A program made the position numbers and the translations under genes. A DNA stretch of 49,871 nt. Origin: an uncultured Cloacibacillus sp. GTDB lineage: Bacteria > Synergistota > Synergistia > Synergistales > Synergistaceae. The stretch covers positions 1-49,871 of the forward strand of contig URAG01000007.1 of assembly GCA_900545755.1 (NCBI GenBank), read 5' to 3'. Below the pieces are notes generated by a model that saw nothing but the letters and a program-made list of their open reading frames with translations, made no database searches and was not told the origin of the DNA. Shown one piece after another: positions 48,899-49,871 of this stretch. Position 1 is the stretch's first letter. Every line of letters starts with the position of its first letter.

Positions 48899-49742
48899 TT
48901 AAGCTAAAATTTCAGCCCAAAGGGCTATGCACCGAATCTGTACGGATGCGACAAACGACGATGTGTATTTTGCGTACCTTGTCGCTATGCCGCGCCAGCG
49001 TTTCGACTTCAAAAACGCATTTTCTACAAGATGCCTCAATCTGTACAAATACCTGTCGTAGCCGCGTTGTTCTTTTCTATTCCTGCGGGGAGGAATTACC
49101 ACTGTCATACCTGCGTCAGACGCCGTATGGATAATACTGTCGCTGTCATAGCCGCGGTCTGCAAGCAAATATTCCGCGTCTATTCCTTCTATCAGTCTGC
49201 AAGCCTGCGTACAATCAGCAACGGTACCCGCTGTGACAAATAATCTGACCGGCATACCATGCGCATCCACGGCAAGATGTATCTTGCTGTTGAGCCCCCT
49301 TTTGTGCGCTCCATATCCTGGTTGCCGCCGGCCGCTCCGCTTGCGTGAGGATGTACTTTTATATGGCTTGCATCTATCATAAGCCATTCGTAATCAGGAG
49401 AGTCTATCAGGGCCTCAAGCACTTTTTCCCATACGCCCCTGTCCCTCCACCGGCAGAAACGTCTATTAACGTTGTTCCAGCTTCCGTAATCCGGAGGAAG
49501 ATCTCGCCACGGCGCACCGGTACGTAGAATCCAAAACACAGCGTTGATAAAGGTCCTGTTGTCTCGCGCATTACCGCCCCACGTTCCCTTTCTGCCTGGC
49601 AAAAGTGGTTCTAGCAATGCCCAAACTTCGTCGCTTATATCGTGTCTGCGGTAGTCTTTTGTTATTGGGGAGCCTACTTTCGTTTTTTCAACTATTACAA
49701 CATCAATCTATTGTCGACAATATCTAGGGTTTCATTGTCCAT
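48899..49742 (-). mobile_element. IS5-family (IS427-like) insertion sequence, transposase in broken frames
   Basis: A DDE transposase is spread over several frames. It starts with MDNETLDIVDN at 49742 (AGAGGAGG upstream). The frame breaks near 49705, where one base seems lost, and VVIVEKTKVGSPITKDYRRHDISDEVWALLEPLLPG continues to the DDE core. That core has MIDASHIKVHPHASG with the first Asp. At 49295-49303 an AAAAGGGGG run allows a -1 shift into LNSKIHLAVDAHGMPVRLFVTAGT (second Asp) and the C-terminal YLYRLRHLVENAFLKSKRWRGIATRY. Two-frame transposases with a -1 shift are normal for this group, but the N-terminal break is not. I could not identify the terminal inverted repeats with confidence. 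The stop is at 48899. Confidence 0.82.
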
Positions 49743-49753
49743 ATTTTAGAGAC

Positions 49754-49809
49754 CTCCTCTGTACGTTGCTAAGACGGTTGACGGACTGCCTTATACTACG
49801 TCAGAGGAG
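49754..49809 (-). promoter_or_regulatory. Inverted repeat sequestering the transposase ribosome-binding site
   Basis: In the minus-strand mRNA, CTCCTCTG (49802-49809) can pair with CAGAGGAG (49754-49761), which holds the transposase Shine-Dalgarno. Transcripts entering from outside would thus hide the ribosome site, a known strategy of insertion sequences to limit transposase made by readthrough. Confidence 0.55.
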
Positions 49810-49836
49810 CTTTTGCCCATAGCTATAAGCTGAATG

Positions 49837-49868
49837 AACTCCATGCATAGCATGGAGTTTTCTTTATA
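49837..49868 (+). terminator. Terminator-like hairpin at the right window edge
   Basis: AACTCCATGC and GCATGGAGTT form a perfect 10-bp stem on an ATA loop, followed by TTCTTTAT. It shields the IS from, or ends, a plus-strand transcript. Confidence 0.75.
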
Positions 49869-49871
49869 CAA

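Noticed and set aside
1..49871. CRISPR array
   Set aside because: No series of regularly spaced repeats and no cas genes were seen.

Overview
This window most likely comes from a member of the Synergistota (Synergistaceae, Cloacibacillus- or Synergistes-like). The clearest marker is a secreted beta-helix protein at 29.8-31.1 kb whose C-terminus matches the Synergist-CTERM sorting signal. Supporting signs are the GC-rich, ATA-rich codon use of the housekeeping genes, a TRAP solute-binding protein and the YvrJ-type small-gene cassette. The genus is an inference.

Layout. 0-3.9 kb: the 3' end of guaA, a GNAT acetyltransferase, an AbiEi/AbiEii toxin-antitoxin pair bracketed by a 13-bp direct repeat, and an aldo/keto reductase with two ferredoxin-type clusters. 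The GC-rich genes here avoid ATA isoleucine codons, unlike the rest of the window. 3.9-7.5 kb: queF-queT (queuosine), a lone dctP and cysE; queT and cysE each have a terminator-like hairpin just before the ribosome-binding site. 7.7-12.9 kb: an AT-rich defence island with a C5-cytosine methyltransferase, a frameshifted restriction endonuclease and an OLD-like ATPase/TOPRIM nuclease. 12.9-17.6 kb: the ylxM-ffh-rpsP-khpA-rimM-trmD-rplS operon behind a consensus promoter, with trmD fused to a second RNA methyltransferase domain. 17.7-26.1 kb: mixed metabolic genes, a tRNA-Leu(GAG), an EamA/LysR divergent pair, a glycosyltransferase-DHH pair and a PDZ protein.

26.2-28.0 kb: the most intriguing cassette, made of DUF1659 (frameshifted), DUF2922, a 27-codon ORF, YvrJ, an M15-type peptidase and a small sigma factor. 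A decayed second copy of the sigma gene lies at 29.5 kb, beyond a Wzz-like gene. 29.8-32 kb: the Synergist-CTERM protein and an HTH regulator. 32.2-36.3 kb: homoserine dehydrogenase divergent from metY-metX through promoters that share a palindromic -35 region; metY has its own attenuator-like leader. Together with cysE these genes supply sulfur amino acids. 36.3-47.7 kb: a SWIM-SNF2 pair, a TGS-like nucleoside kinase, cyclophilin, a DUF2156 protein, a TPR protein, recQ and a nitroreductase. 47.8-49.9 kb: an Mrr-type endonuclease and a damaged IS5-family element.

All assignments come from reading motifs by eye; no database search was run.
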